This document shows, piece after piece, positions 17,254 through 25,181 of a stretch of DNA of 64,000 nt. This DNA comes from Chthonomonas sp035294165 (GTDB taxonomy: Bacteria > Armatimonadota > Chthonomonadetes > Chthonomonadales > Chthonomonadaceae). Location: positions 62,001 through 126,000 of the forward strand of contig NZ_DATGLN010000207.1 in NCBI RefSeq assembly GCF_035294165.1, in the 5' to 3' direction. The position numbers and the translations under genes were made by a program. The stretch's first letter is position 1. Each line of letters starts with the position of its first letter. The notes beneath the pieces were generated by a model. The model saw nothing but the letters and a program-made list of their open reading frames with translations, searched no databases and was not told where the DNA came from.

Positions 17254-18783
17254 GTGACTTGGAACCCCATACTGCGTATGCGCCCCTACGTGCGCTACCT
17301 ACTTATGCTTATCGCCTTACCCTGTGTTTATATGGGTGGGGTCTGTTTAGCTCTTCTTTGGCATGAACATGAGGCCAATGCGGATTTTACGGAGTTGCAT
17401 CTACCTCGCATGTCGGCACCGACCGCTCAAACACGCCTCCTGGTGTTTGCGCCTCATCCAGATGATGAGACACTAGGGTGTGCCGGGCTTATACAGCAGA
17501 CTCTGGCGGCTGGGGGAAAGGTAGAGGTCGTCATTCTGACCAATGGGGATGGATTTCGTACCGCGGTGGAGTGCGACACACACAAGATGCGCGTGGGACC
17601 GGCAGATTTCCTTCGGTTTGCCTCCCATCGTCAGCAGGAATCGTTGGCGGCGCTCGCCAAGCTTGGGCTTTCGCCAAAAAATGTTCTCTTTCTTGGGTAT
17701 CCCGATCAAGGCCTAGAGCGCCTTTGGCTCGATTTCTGGACGCCAGAACAACTCTACACCTCCCCGTACACACGGGCAGATAGGGTTCCCTACTCCAAGG
17801 CGTTCGATCCCCACGCACCCTACTGCGGCAGTAAGCTTTTGCAGATTGTAGAGCAGGTCATGTGCGATTTTCGGCCCAATCTTATCGCGGTTACCGATCC
17901 GCAGGAGGATCATCTCGACCATCGGGCAGCCTCCTATTTCGTGTCCCTGGCGCTTGAGGAGTTAAGTTGTCAGCAAAGTACGGCCAATTGGGCTGGTCGG
18001 GCGCTCTTGGTACACTATCTGGTACACCGTGGCGATTGGCCGCAGCCTCAGGGCATCGGATTAACGTTTCCGCTTATTCCGCCACGTGGCATGCTGCATA
18101 TCGGTACCCTATGGATGTCTTTGCCGCTCACCGAGGTGCAGGAGCGGCGAAAACTGGAGGGGATCGAGGCTTACCGCAGTCAAACGATGATGATGGCGCG
18201 ATTCCTCACCTCCTTCGCGCGTCGGACCGAGCTTTTCGGTGTTTTGCCCACGGAGGCTTTGCCACAGTTAGCAGGGCATGCGCAGCTCACGTCGGTGGGT
18301 GATGAGGAGGGGTGGTGGCAGAGAACGCCACCTGTTTTTCTCGATGCGGTGGGGGATAATCTTCTGCGAACGCTAGAGGGAGGGGCCGATCTGCGGTCGG
18401 TTTGTGCATGTCGGAGAGGCAAAACGCTTTGCCTCGATTTGGAGTTCTGTCAACCGGTTAGCGCCCGCTATCGCTACATACTGCAGCTGCGTGCCTTTGG
18501 TGAAGGTGGACGCTCGACTGCAACCGCTCTCCGTCTAAAGCTTCCTGTAGCCAACCAAGCGTTGCCCGGAGGCGGATGGGTGAGTGTGGATGGGCGACAC
18601 TTGGAGGTGGTGTTACCTTGGCGATTATTGGAGCAAGAGGCGGGGAACTGCCCTGTAACAAATATTAGTTTTGGCATTAAAACCTATCTAGCGCGGGTTC
18701 TCATCGATCAAAGCGGCATGTGTCTGCTTTCTGTGAAACCTGCAAGCAAAGACCATGCCATCGCAGTATTGGAGCGTGGGTAA
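17254..18783 (+). CDS. PIG-L (LmbE) family deacetylase, membrane anchored
   Basis: About 509 residues from GTG 17254, preceded by GGAGG at 11 bases; ATG 17278 is the alternative. Longer open frames run back into the tRNA and are not real. An N-terminal anchor (YLLMLIALPCVYMGGVCLALLW) precedes the PIG-L domain. That domain has the zinc motif HPDDETLGC and, further on, DPQEDHLDHRAA with the third ligand. Family members remove N-acetyl groups from GlcNAc-containing small molecules or glycolipids. The last 150 residues, after the catalytic domain, form a beta-rich domain of no known family. It starts 116 bases after the tRNA with no clear promoter of its own, so read-through from the tRNA promoter is possible. 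nadD follows after 6 bases. Confidence 0.86.
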   Translation: MTWNPILRMRPYVRYLLMLIALPCVYMGGVCLALLWHEHEANADFTELHLPRMSAPTAQTRLLVFAPHPDDETLGCAGLIQQTLAAGGKVEVVILTNGDGFRTAVECDTHKMRVGPADFLRFASHRQQESLAALAKLGLSPKNVLFLGYPDQGLERLWLDFWTPEQLYTSPYTRADRVPYSKAFDPHAPYCGSKLLQIVEQVMCDFRPNLIAVTDPQEDHLDHRAASYFVSLALEELSCQQSTANWAGRALLVHYLVHRGDWPQPQGIGLTFPLIPPRGMLHIGTLWMSLPLTEVQERRKLEGIEAYRSQTMMMARFLTSFARRTELFGVLPTEALPQLAGHAQLTSVGDEEGWWQRTPPVFLDAVGDNLLRTLEGGADLRSVCACRRGKTLCLDLEFCQPVSARYRYILQLRAFGEGGRSTATALRLKLPVANQALPGGGWVSVDGRHLEVVLPWRLLEQEAGNCPVTNISFGIKTYLARVLIDQSGMCLLSVKPASKDHAIAVLERG

Positions 18784-18789
18784 GAGGTA

Positions 18790-19380
18790 ATGCGGCTTGG
18801 AATTATCGGAGGCACCTTTGACCCGATTCATTATGGACACCTCTTTGTGGCCGAAGAGTCGCGTGTGCGCTTTCGATTAGATAAAGTGCTCTTCGTGCCG
18901 GCAGGCATTCCTCCGCACAAGAAAAATGAAGAGATCACGCCACCAAAGCATCGTTATGCCATGACGGTCATCGGCATCCATGGGAATCCGGCCTTTGAAT
19001 GCTCCTCGATAGAGATTGATAGGGGCGGGGTCTCCTATACGATAGATACCCTTATCAGTTTACGCGAGCAATACCCGCAGGACGAGTTTTTTTACATTAC
19101 CGGCATTGACGCTGTTTGCGATCTGTTAACATGGCATCGGCATCAGGATGTGATGCGAATGGCACGATTCATCGCGGCAGCCCGTCCGGGATATTCGCTC
19201 AATCGTCTTCGAGACCGCTTGCCGCTGGAGTATCTAGAAAACATTCTGTTGCTTGGTTCCACCATGCTCGATATCTCCTCCACCGAACTGCGTTATCGGG
19301 TTCGCCATAACCTGCCCATTCGCTACCTAACACCGGACGGTGTGGTAGAGTATATCCGCAAACATCGGCTTTATAGATGA
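18790..19380 (+). CDS. nadD: Nicotinate-nucleotide adenylyltransferase NadD
   Basis: 196 residues, normal length. The nucleotidyltransferase motif GGTFDPIHYGHL opens the protein, and the C-terminal ISSTELRYRVRHNLPIRYLTPDGVVEYI matches the second ATP-binding signature (ISST.iR). It adenylates nicotinate mononucleotide to deamido-NAD in cytoplasmic NAD synthesis. It starts 6 bases after the PIG-L stop and is followed by rsfS, the standard nadD-rsfS pairing. Confidence 0.97.
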   Translation: MRLGIIGGTFDPIHYGHLFVAEESRVRFRLDKVLFVPAGIPPHKKNEEITPPKHRYAMTVIGIHGNPAFECSSIEIDRGGVSYTIDTLISLREQYPQDEFFYITGIDAVCDLLTWHRHQDVMRMARFIAAARPGYSLNRLRDRLPLEYLENILLLGSTMLDISSTELRYRVRHNLPIRYLTPDGVVEYIRKHRLYR

Positions 19381-19432
19381 GGAACGAGTGAAGCACGAGG
19401 GGCGTCTATATTAGCAGAGCGGAAAGGCTTTT

Positions 19433-19852
19433 ATGAAAAAAACAGATGTCGTTACAGCCGAAGAAAAGTTAAGGGTCATTGCCAACGCCGCCGATTCCGT
19501 GAAGGCGGAGGAGATGGTGGCCCTTGATCTGCGCGACCTCACGATTATTGCAGACTATTTTTTCATCTGCACCGGAAAGTCTTCTATTCAGATTCGAGCT
19601 ATTGCCGACAAGGTGGAAGAGAAGATGGAAGAGCGTGGTCTGCGGAAGTTAAGAGTTGAGGGGTATCAGGAGGCCACATGGATATTGTTGGATTATGGAG
19701 ATGTTGTGGCGCACATCATGGCTGCTGAGCAGAGGGCTTTTTACGACATCGAGTCGTTCTGGTCGGCGGCGCCGCGCATCTCCGTAGAGAGGCTATTGGA
19801 GGGGCAACATGAGTCCCAACGAAGAACACAACACCCAGACCCCGTCGAATAA
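19433..19852 (+). CDS. rsfS: Ribosome silencing factor RsfS (YbeB/Iojap)
   Basis: 139 residues. The family core is clear: LDLRDLTIIADYFFICTGKSSIQIRAIAD and VEGYQEATWILLDYGDVVAHIMAAEQRAFYDIESFWS. RsfS binds ribosomal protein L14 and blocks subunit joining when nutrients are short. The family usually ends soon after the FYDLE.LW segment. Here about 25 extra residues follow, and their last 44 bases overlap the start of the next gene, so the tail is probably constrained by the overlap rather than functional. Confidence 0.96.
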   Translation: MKKTDVVTAEEKLRVIANAADSVKAEEMVALDLRDLTIIADYFFICTGKSSIQIRAIADKVEEKMEERGLRKLRVEGYQEATWILLDYGDVVAHIMAAEQRAFYDIESFWSAAPRISVERLLEGQHESQRRTQHPDPVE

Positions 19853-20711
19853 TGCCGAGCGCACCCAAGCGATGCCGCCATTGCCGGGTACCGAGATAAA
19901 GCCATCGCCGTCCGTTGACGAGCGGGTTTTGGAGGTTGCCCAGGAGATGATACAGCAGGGTATTACGCCAGAGCAGGCCAAAAAACTTTTAGAAATGGCC
20001 GGGCCTAGCACGAGCGGAGCATCTCCTACTGGGGCCGACATCACGAGGGGCGTCGGAACTGAAGTCTCTCTAAGCGAGCTTATTTCGAGGAAGATTGAGG
20101 CTCAAGCGGAGGCGGTTAAGAAGATAGATTTGGGCTTGCCCGACTTTCGTGAGGCGACCTTGCAAGAGAAGTATGAAGCGGAACGCCTTCAGCGCGAGGC
20201 CGAGCTTTTGCGTCGAAGGGAGCGTTATCGAGAGGCTGAGGCCAAATGTCGAGAGGCTCTAACTAAAAACCCAAAGGACGCTTTGGGTTTGGAACTGCTA
20301 GGAGATATTCTACAGGGACTCGGGCGCGTGGATGAGGCGATGGCAGCCTACTACCGTGCCACATTAGCAGACCCAAAGCGTGCCTCGGCAGAGAAAAAGT
20401 TCGGCGATCTGCTGGTGAAGCAGCAGGATTGGGGCGCGGTGATCACCGAGGATGTGGAGAAGCACCCTTTTGTGGGGCTATTGCTCTCGGCGCTTCTCCC
20501 CGGACTTGGGCATTGGTATTATGGGGAGACCGTGAAGGGGCTTATCTATTTCGTTATAGATGCCATTCTGATTTCCATTCTGCTGTGGATGGTGCCTCGT
20601 TCCCATGGGGTAACAGTCGGGGTGATGGGAGTGGCGCTGTTGGCGCTGCTCTACTACTGTTTCGTGTTAGTAGACATGCGTTTGGTTACACGCAGGGCGA
20701 GCAGCGCCTAA
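19809..20711 (+). CDS. TPR protein with C-terminal membrane domain
   Basis: 300 residues. ATG 19809 sits inside the 3' end of rsfS and is preceded by GAGGGGCAAC, so translation is likely coupled. Residues 1-45 are low complexity. A helical, charged region (about 85-135) leads into two tetratricopeptide-like units (YREAEAKCREALTKNPKDALGLELLGDILQGLGRVDEAMAAYYRATLADPKRA). The C-terminal 85 residues hold two to three membrane helices, starting with PFVGLLLSALLPGLGHWYYGETVKGLIYF, a TM2-like signature. Probably a membrane-tethered scaffold facing the cytoplasm; function unknown. Confidence 0.72.
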   Translation: MSPNEEHNTQTPSNNAERTQAMPPLPGTEIKPSPSVDERVLEVAQEMIQQGITPEQAKKLLEMAGPSTSGASPTGADITRGVGTEVSLSELISRKIEAQAEAVKKIDLGLPDFREATLQEKYEAERLQREAELLRRRERYREAEAKCREALTKNPKDALGLELLGDILQGLGRVDEAMAAYYRATLADPKRASAEKKFGDLLVKQQDWGAVITEDVEKHPFVGLLLSALLPGLGHWYYGETVKGLIYFVIDAILISILLWMVPRSHGVTVGVMGVALLALLYYCFVLVDMRLVTRRASSA

Positions 20712-20739
20712 GTCTTTTCAATAGAAGGGAAGTAGCGAC

Positions 20740-21891
20740 GTGAAGATACACGAATATCAAGCGAAAGAGGTTTTGGCCCGGTACGGGGTTCCTATTCCGC
20801 GAAACGCCGGCGTGGCGTCTAAGCCGAAGGAGGTGCGCGATAAGGTCGCACAGCTGGGTGGCAAGGGGGTATTGAAGGCCCAAGTGCATACGGGGGGCCG
20901 TGGAAAGGCCGGTGGAATCCGTATTGCCTCCTCACCGGAGGAGGGGGAGACGCTGGCCCGACAGATGTTGGGCATGCTCTTAAAGACCCACCAGGCGCCG
21001 GATGGGTTGAAGGTAGAAAAGCTTCTTATCGAGGAGCCGATAAGCATTAAGCAGGAGATATATGCGGGGGTTGTGCCCGATCGGGTTAGCAAACGCAATG
21101 TGCTTATTGTGAGTGCTAGAGGTGGAATGGATATCGAGGCGGTGGCGGCAGAGGAGCCGGAAGCGGTGGTGCGCCTTCCCATTGACCCCTTGGAGGGACC
21201 TCACGATTTTGAGATTAGGCAGGCCTGTTATAAGGCGGGGTTAGACCCTGTTTTGGTGAATCGTTTAGTTAGCCCACTACGTGGACTTTTGAATGCTTTT
21301 GTGGGGGTAGATGCGTCCCTAGCAGAGATTAATCCCTTGGCGGTAACCGAGGATGGGCAGGTAGTGGCGGCCGATGCCAAGATCGAGTTAGACGACAGCG
21401 CTCTCTTTAGGCATCCCGATCTGGCCGCGTTTGCCGAAGAGAGCGAGGAAGACCCCTTAGAGGCACAGGCTCATCGTCTTGGTATCGCTTATGTACGACT
21501 TAAAGGGGAGGTGGGAATTATCTGTAATGGCGCAGGGCTAACGATGGCGACCATGGACGCGGTTCAAAGAGCCGGCGGGCGTCCGGCCAATTTTTTGGAT
21601 GTTGGTGGCGGGGCGCAGTCGGAGCGGGTGAAGACCTGTTTGGGCCTCGTGCTTTCCGACCCGCAGGTTCGCGGTGTTTTGATCAACATTTTTGGTGGGA
21701 TCACGCGTTGCGATGAGGTCGCCAAGGGCATCGTAATGGCCAAGAATTCGCTGGAGGTGAAGGTTCCTTTGGTTGTGCGTTTGGCCGGCACACGAGCCGA
21801 AGAGGGAGCTGCCATTCTTGCACAGGAGGGCATTACACCTGCGGCGACGATGCCCGAAGCGGCGGAAAAGATCGTGGCGCTGACCCGCTGA
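20740..21891 (+). CDS. sucC: Succinyl-CoA synthetase (ADP-forming) beta subunit
   Basis: 383 residues from GTG 20740 (MKIHEYQAKEVLARYGVPIP). ATP-grasp features include KAQVHTGGRGKAGGI and the ligase region GAGLTMATMDAVQRAGGRPANFLDVGGGA, with LINIFGGITRCDEVAKGI. SucC binds ATP and, with SucD, converts succinyl-CoA to succinate. sucD normally follows immediately, but here the next gene is an rRNA methyltransferase-like gene 8 bases on and no alpha subunit is in the window, so sucD must be elsewhere. Confidence 0.96.
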   Translation: MKIHEYQAKEVLARYGVPIPRNAGVASKPKEVRDKVAQLGGKGVLKAQVHTGGRGKAGGIRIASSPEEGETLARQMLGMLLKTHQAPDGLKVEKLLIEEPISIKQEIYAGVVPDRVSKRNVLIVSARGGMDIEAVAAEEPEAVVRLPIDPLEGPHDFEIRQACYKAGLDPVLVNRLVSPLRGLLNAFVGVDASLAEINPLAVTEDGQVVAADAKIELDDSALFRHPDLAAFAEESEEDPLEAQAHRLGIAYVRLKGEVGIICNGAGLTMATMDAVQRAGGRPANFLDVGGGAQSERVKTCLGLVLSDPQVRGVLINIFGGITRCDEVAKGIVMAKNSLEVKVPLVVRLAGTRAEEGAAILAQEGITPAATMPEAAEKIVALTR

Positions 21892-21899
21892 CAGCGTGC

Positions 21900-23312
21900 A
21901 TGACGGCCTTTAGTGAGGAACGGCGTGAGCGCGGTGCCACAGACAGAGCGTGGCAAGCCTTAAAAGAGATTTACTTGGCTTGGGAGAACAGCAAAGCCCA
22001 TACCCCGGCGGATAGGCTTGCCAACAGCGAATTTCGCGCTCGGCGTTATTTGAATGCGCATGAACGCCGTTGGTGTGCCGGGCATTTTTTCGATGCCATT
22101 CGTTTCCGACGCAAGTATCAGTGGCTATTGAGCCGGTTGGCATTGGCAGAAAACCCCGACACTCTTTTGCAGCTCCACCTAAGTTTGGCTCCAATTGCAA
22201 CCCGACCTCCTCATTTCCAGGTCATTGCCGGGGAGGAGCGCCTACAGGCAGCCGTTGCGGCCATGCCAACACCGGATGCTCCGGAGGACTACATTCGTTT
22301 TGTACTCTCTTTTTCCGACCAGCTTGCCCGTTCGCTTCTTCGGTTGTTTCCGCCCGATGAGGCCATTCGCGCTGCCCAGGCGTTCAATCGGCGGGCACCA
22401 ACGATCCTTCGGGTAAATCCTCTGCTGGTGTCGCGAGCGGAGTTTCTGAGGATACACTCTGATCTTAGGCCAACCCCCTGGTCTCCTTGGGGGGTCTATG
22501 CGCCTGCTGGGGTCAACGTTTACACATTGGCGGGTTATCGAGAGGGATGGTTTGAAATTCAGGAGGAGGCGAGCCAACTGAGCGCATTCCTGAGCGGTGT
22601 GAGGCCGGGCGATACCGTGGTCGAGATTGGGGCCGGAGGTGGGGGAAAAACGCTTGTTTTAGGCGCATTGATGAGGAACAGGGGGCGTATCCTGGCGATA
22701 GATGTGCATGAGGGGCGACTTAAGGAGTTGATGAAGCGTGCACAGCATGCCCAGATTCACTGTGTTAAACCCCTCTTGGTGGAGGCAGATGAAACAGGTA
22801 GGTGGCAACACCGGGGGAGGAGTTGGCGTAGAATAGAAAAAATACACACCCAGGCGCAATGTGTACTCCTCGATGCGCCCTGTAGTGGGAGTGGTGTTCT
22901 TCGCCGCAGTCCCGACGCCCGTTGGCGCGAGGTGTGCATAGAGGAATTTTCACAGATTCAGCGAAATCTGTTGTTGGAGGCGGCCCCGCTGGTGGCTCCG
23001 GGAGGTCGGATCGTTTACGTTACCTGTGCTTTCGAGCCACAACAGAACGAAGAGGTGGTAGAGTGGTTCCTAAGTTCTCCGGCAGGCCGGGGTTTTCGTA
23101 AGGAGCCGGTTTTAGAGGCGCTTAGGCGCGCTTGGAAGCACGCGGCGGCTTTGGTCGAGAAAGAATCGCCTGATAGGCAACGGAACGACCGGAAGAATAC
23201 AGAGGATATGCCGCCTCTTGAGGCGCTATGTGCGGGCGATTTTGTACGTACATGGCCTCATCGGCACGATCTCGATGCCTTTTTCGTGGCGCTTTTACGC
23301 CGATGCGAGTAA
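21900..23312 (+). CDS. RsmB/NOP-family RNA (cytosine-5) methyltransferase
   Basis: 470 residues. The N-terminal 200 residues are helical, NusB-like in position, with ARRYLNAHERRWCAGHFFDAI. The methyltransferase has SAM motif I TVVEIGAGGGGKTLVLGALM, motif IV with the general-base Cys region LLDAPCSGSGVLRRSPDARW, and the catalytic Cys in IVYVTCAFEPQQNEEVV. These two cysteines define m5C RNA methyltransferases. It resembles RsmB (m5C967 of 16S rRNA), but the N-terminal domain is too divergent to be sure of the target. Confidence 0.88.
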   Translation: MTAFSEERRERGATDRAWQALKEIYLAWENSKAHTPADRLANSEFRARRYLNAHERRWCAGHFFDAIRFRRKYQWLLSRLALAENPDTLLQLHLSLAPIATRPPHFQVIAGEERLQAAVAAMPTPDAPEDYIRFVLSFSDQLARSLLRLFPPDEAIRAAQAFNRRAPTILRVNPLLVSRAEFLRIHSDLRPTPWSPWGVYAPAGVNVYTLAGYREGWFEIQEEASQLSAFLSGVRPGDTVVEIGAGGGGKTLVLGALMRNRGRILAIDVHEGRLKELMKRAQHAQIHCVKPLLVEADETGRWQHRGRSWRRIEKIHTQAQCVLLDAPCSGSGVLRRSPDARWREVCIEEFSQIQRNLLLEAAPLVAPGGRIVYVTCAFEPQQNEEVVEWFLSSPAGRGFRKEPVLEALRRAWKHAAALVEKESPDRQRNDRKNTEDMPPLEALCAGDFVRTWPHRHDLDAFFVALLRRCE

Positions 23313-24103
23313 CCGCAATGGAGACTGCTGAACAACAGCACCAAGAGGCTCTTCGCCTAACCGAAGAGGCACGCGCCATTCGGGCGCTTGGGGGCAACCG
23401 TGAGAGTGTGCGGCTGCTTCAACTCGCCTTGTTACGCTATGCCGAAGCAGAGCGGTTGGCTGAATGTGAGGGGTTGGAGCCTAATGAACTGTGGCGTCGT
23501 GCCAGGGCGGAGGCGTGCACACTTTGTGCCGAGTGGCTTGAACGAGAAGATAGGCCGGCTGAGGCCGCGCGTACCTACCAAGAGGCCACCGACGTGTGGG
23601 GATTGTTGGCAGATCAGCCTGATTCGCAAGAACGTATGAAGCAGTGTGCGCATCGTGCCGTGGCCTGCTGCCGCACTTTGGAGGGGCATCCGTTCGGGAG
23701 ATTGGCCCTTTTGCTCGTGCACTATGAGCATCAGCTGGACTTGCTCGCTTTGAGAAGCGATACGGAGGCGGAGCAGGCTTATCTCTGTATGCGAATCGCG
23801 ACCACCCTATTTCGACGTGGCTACGCACTTGAGGCATTGCCCCGCTATGAGAGGGCAATAGAGCTTTATGCGGCTGCGCCCGCCACACCAACCCATCTCT
23901 TCGCTATGGGGGAGTGCCACCAAGCACTAGGGAAGCTTCATGCAGAGGCTCTCGAGAATCTAGAGCGAGCGCTGTTCCACTACCGGCTGGCACTGGCTCT
24001 CTATCATACCAGTGAACTAGGAGGGGAAAGAGAGAAGGCGGTGATAAGCTCATGTCAAAAGACCCTTGCCGACCTGCTTATAAGATACGAAAAGCATCAC
24101 TAA
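23303..24103 (+). CDS. Helical-repeat (TPR-like) cytoplasmic protein
   Basis: About 266 residues from ATG 23303 (MRVTAMETAEQQH), overlapping the previous stop; ATG 23318 is an equal candidate. Entirely alpha-helical, Ala/Glu/Arg/Leu rich, with several degenerate TPR-like units (ALRLTEEARAIRALGGNRESVRLLQLALLRYAEAERL; YALEALPRYERAIELYAAAP). No signal or membrane segment. No function can be assigned. It sits in the run rsmB-like, this gene, LON-domain gene with spacings under 15 bases. Confidence 0.65.
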   Translation: MRVTAMETAEQQHQEALRLTEEARAIRALGGNRESVRLLQLALLRYAEAERLAECEGLEPNELWRRARAEACTLCAEWLEREDRPAEAARTYQEATDVWGLLADQPDSQERMKQCAHRAVACCRTLEGHPFGRLALLLVHYEHQLDLLALRSDTEAEQAYLCMRIATTLFRRGYALEALPRYERAIELYAAAPATPTHLFAMGECHQALGKLHAEALENLERALFHYRLALALYHTSELGGEREKAVISSCQKTLADLLIRYEKHH

Positions 24104-24114
24104 GGGGCACATAG

Positions 24115-24852
24115 ATGGAGATTGATAAGAACAAGCAGGTTTTTGAAATCCCGTTGTTTCCTCTGCATACGGTGTTGTTTCCCCATATGCCGCTGCAGTT
24201 GCATGTGTTTGAGACACGTTATAAGGTGATGATCGAACGCTGCCTGCAGCAGGGAAGTCCGTTCGGCGTGGTGCTTATTCGGGAGGGAGATGAGGTAGGG
24301 GCGCCTGCCGTTCCTTTTGATGTGGGGTGTACCGCCCAAATTCTCGGCGCGGAGCGCTTTGAGGATGGCAGAATGAATCTGGTGGTGGCCGGACGATATC
24401 GGTTTCGACTACTTGAGTACACGGAAGCCGATCTGCCTTATTTAGTCGGCAAGGCCGAGTTGCTTGAAGATAGGCCTTACGACTCACGGCGGATAGCACC
24501 ACTGACGGGAAAGCTCGCAGCCCTTTTCGTGCGCTATCTAGAGATGCTGGCCACACGTTCCGGTGAGGTTCTACCACCGGTACAACTGCCTGGCGATCCG
24601 GTGACGCTCTCCTTTTGCGCCGCCTCGGTGCTGTTGCAAGATGCCGCGGAGAAACAGATTCTTCTGGAGCTAACCGATACTGCCCAGCGAATCGAGCATG
24701 AGATTTTATGGTTGAAAGGGCAGATGACCCTCTTAGAAGATATAGAGAAGCTTAACGTAGAGCAGGGTTCCGAAGAGAAAAAAGAACTCTTAAAGCCCAT
24801 CAACCCCACCGACACAGACTGGCAAGATTTTCTTAAGGATAGCCTGAACTAG
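24115..24852 (+). CDS. LON substrate-binding-domain protein
   Basis: 245 residues. Begins with the N-terminal LON fold: FEIPLFPLHTVLFPHMPLQLHVFETRYKVMIERCL, then the loop FGVVLIREGDEVG and VGCTAQI. The helical second half (ISR..ALLQDAAEKQILLELTDTAQRIEHEILWLKGQM) matches stand-alone LON-domain proteins. There is no ATPase or protease domain, so it probably recognises unfolded or degron-bearing proteins without degrading them. Last gene before the structured intergenic region. Confidence 0.9.
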   Translation: MEIDKNKQVFEIPLFPLHTVLFPHMPLQLHVFETRYKVMIERCLQQGSPFGVVLIREGDEVGAPAVPFDVGCTAQILGAERFEDGRMNLVVAGRYRFRLLEYTEADLPYLVGKAELLEDRPYDSRRIAPLTGKLAALFVRYLEMLATRSGEVLPPVQLPGDPVTLSFCAASVLLQDAAEKQILLELTDTAQRIEHEILWLKGQMTLLEDIEKLNVEQGSEEKKELLKPINPTDTDWQDFLKDSLN

Positions 24853-24870
24853 CGAAGCAGATAACTTCTC

Positions 24871-25103
24871 CAAAGGGTTGCCTGCTGTCCCGGCCGTACA
24901 CGGTGTTGAAACAGGTGGTGAACAGGCGCAGGAGCTTCGGCTGAACAGCTTTTCGTTACGTCGTTGGTCTGCAGTTGGAGGAGCAAGGTATATGCGTGGA
25001 CTTGCCTATAGGGTTTTGAGCGGTTTCTGTTACTCAAGAGGATTATACCGAGGCCAGAATGCTCAAGAAGCAGAGGGCCTAGTCCACCGATATACGGCAA
25101 CTG
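24871..25103 (+). ncRNA. Candidate structured RNA (leader or independent ncRNA)
   Basis: The 329-base gap between the LON gene and the glycosyltransferase can fold into nested helices by eye. Stem a: 24880-24884 with 24923-24927. Stem b: CAGTTG 24972-24977 with CAACTG 25098-25103. Stem c: 24988-25002 with 25081-25095 (13 of 15 paired, one symmetric 2-base mismatch). Inside stem c lie hairpins TTGAG 25016-25020/CTCAA 25033-25037 and AGGCC 25051-25055/GGCCT 25076-25080, the latter capped by TGCT/AGCA. It matches no RNA family I recognise; SRP, 6S, tmRNA, RNase P and common riboswitches were considered. A 50-codon frame from ATG 24992 behind GGAGGAG overlaps it and is the rival explanation. Confidence 0.35.
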
Positions 25104-25181
25104 AGTTTATAGGAAGGAGGCGGCGGTTTATCTCTCCTGCCTAAAGGCTTGGGGTCTCACACCGCAATCATCGTAGAGAAC

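Noticed and set aside
24871..25103. SRP RNA, 6S RNA, tmRNA or RNase P RNA
   Set aside because: The segment near 25050-25080 has AGCAG and GGCC elements reminiscent of SRP helix 8, but the GGAA tetraloop and symmetric loop are absent. Signature sequences of the other RNAs are missing.
24992..25144. 50-codon frame with GGAGGAG upstream in the gap before the glycosyltransferase
   Set aside because: Ribosome site is reasonable, but the peptide (Arg/Gly/Tyr rich, ending in RRRR) resembles nothing and overlaps extensive base pairing; kept only as the rival to the RNA candidate.
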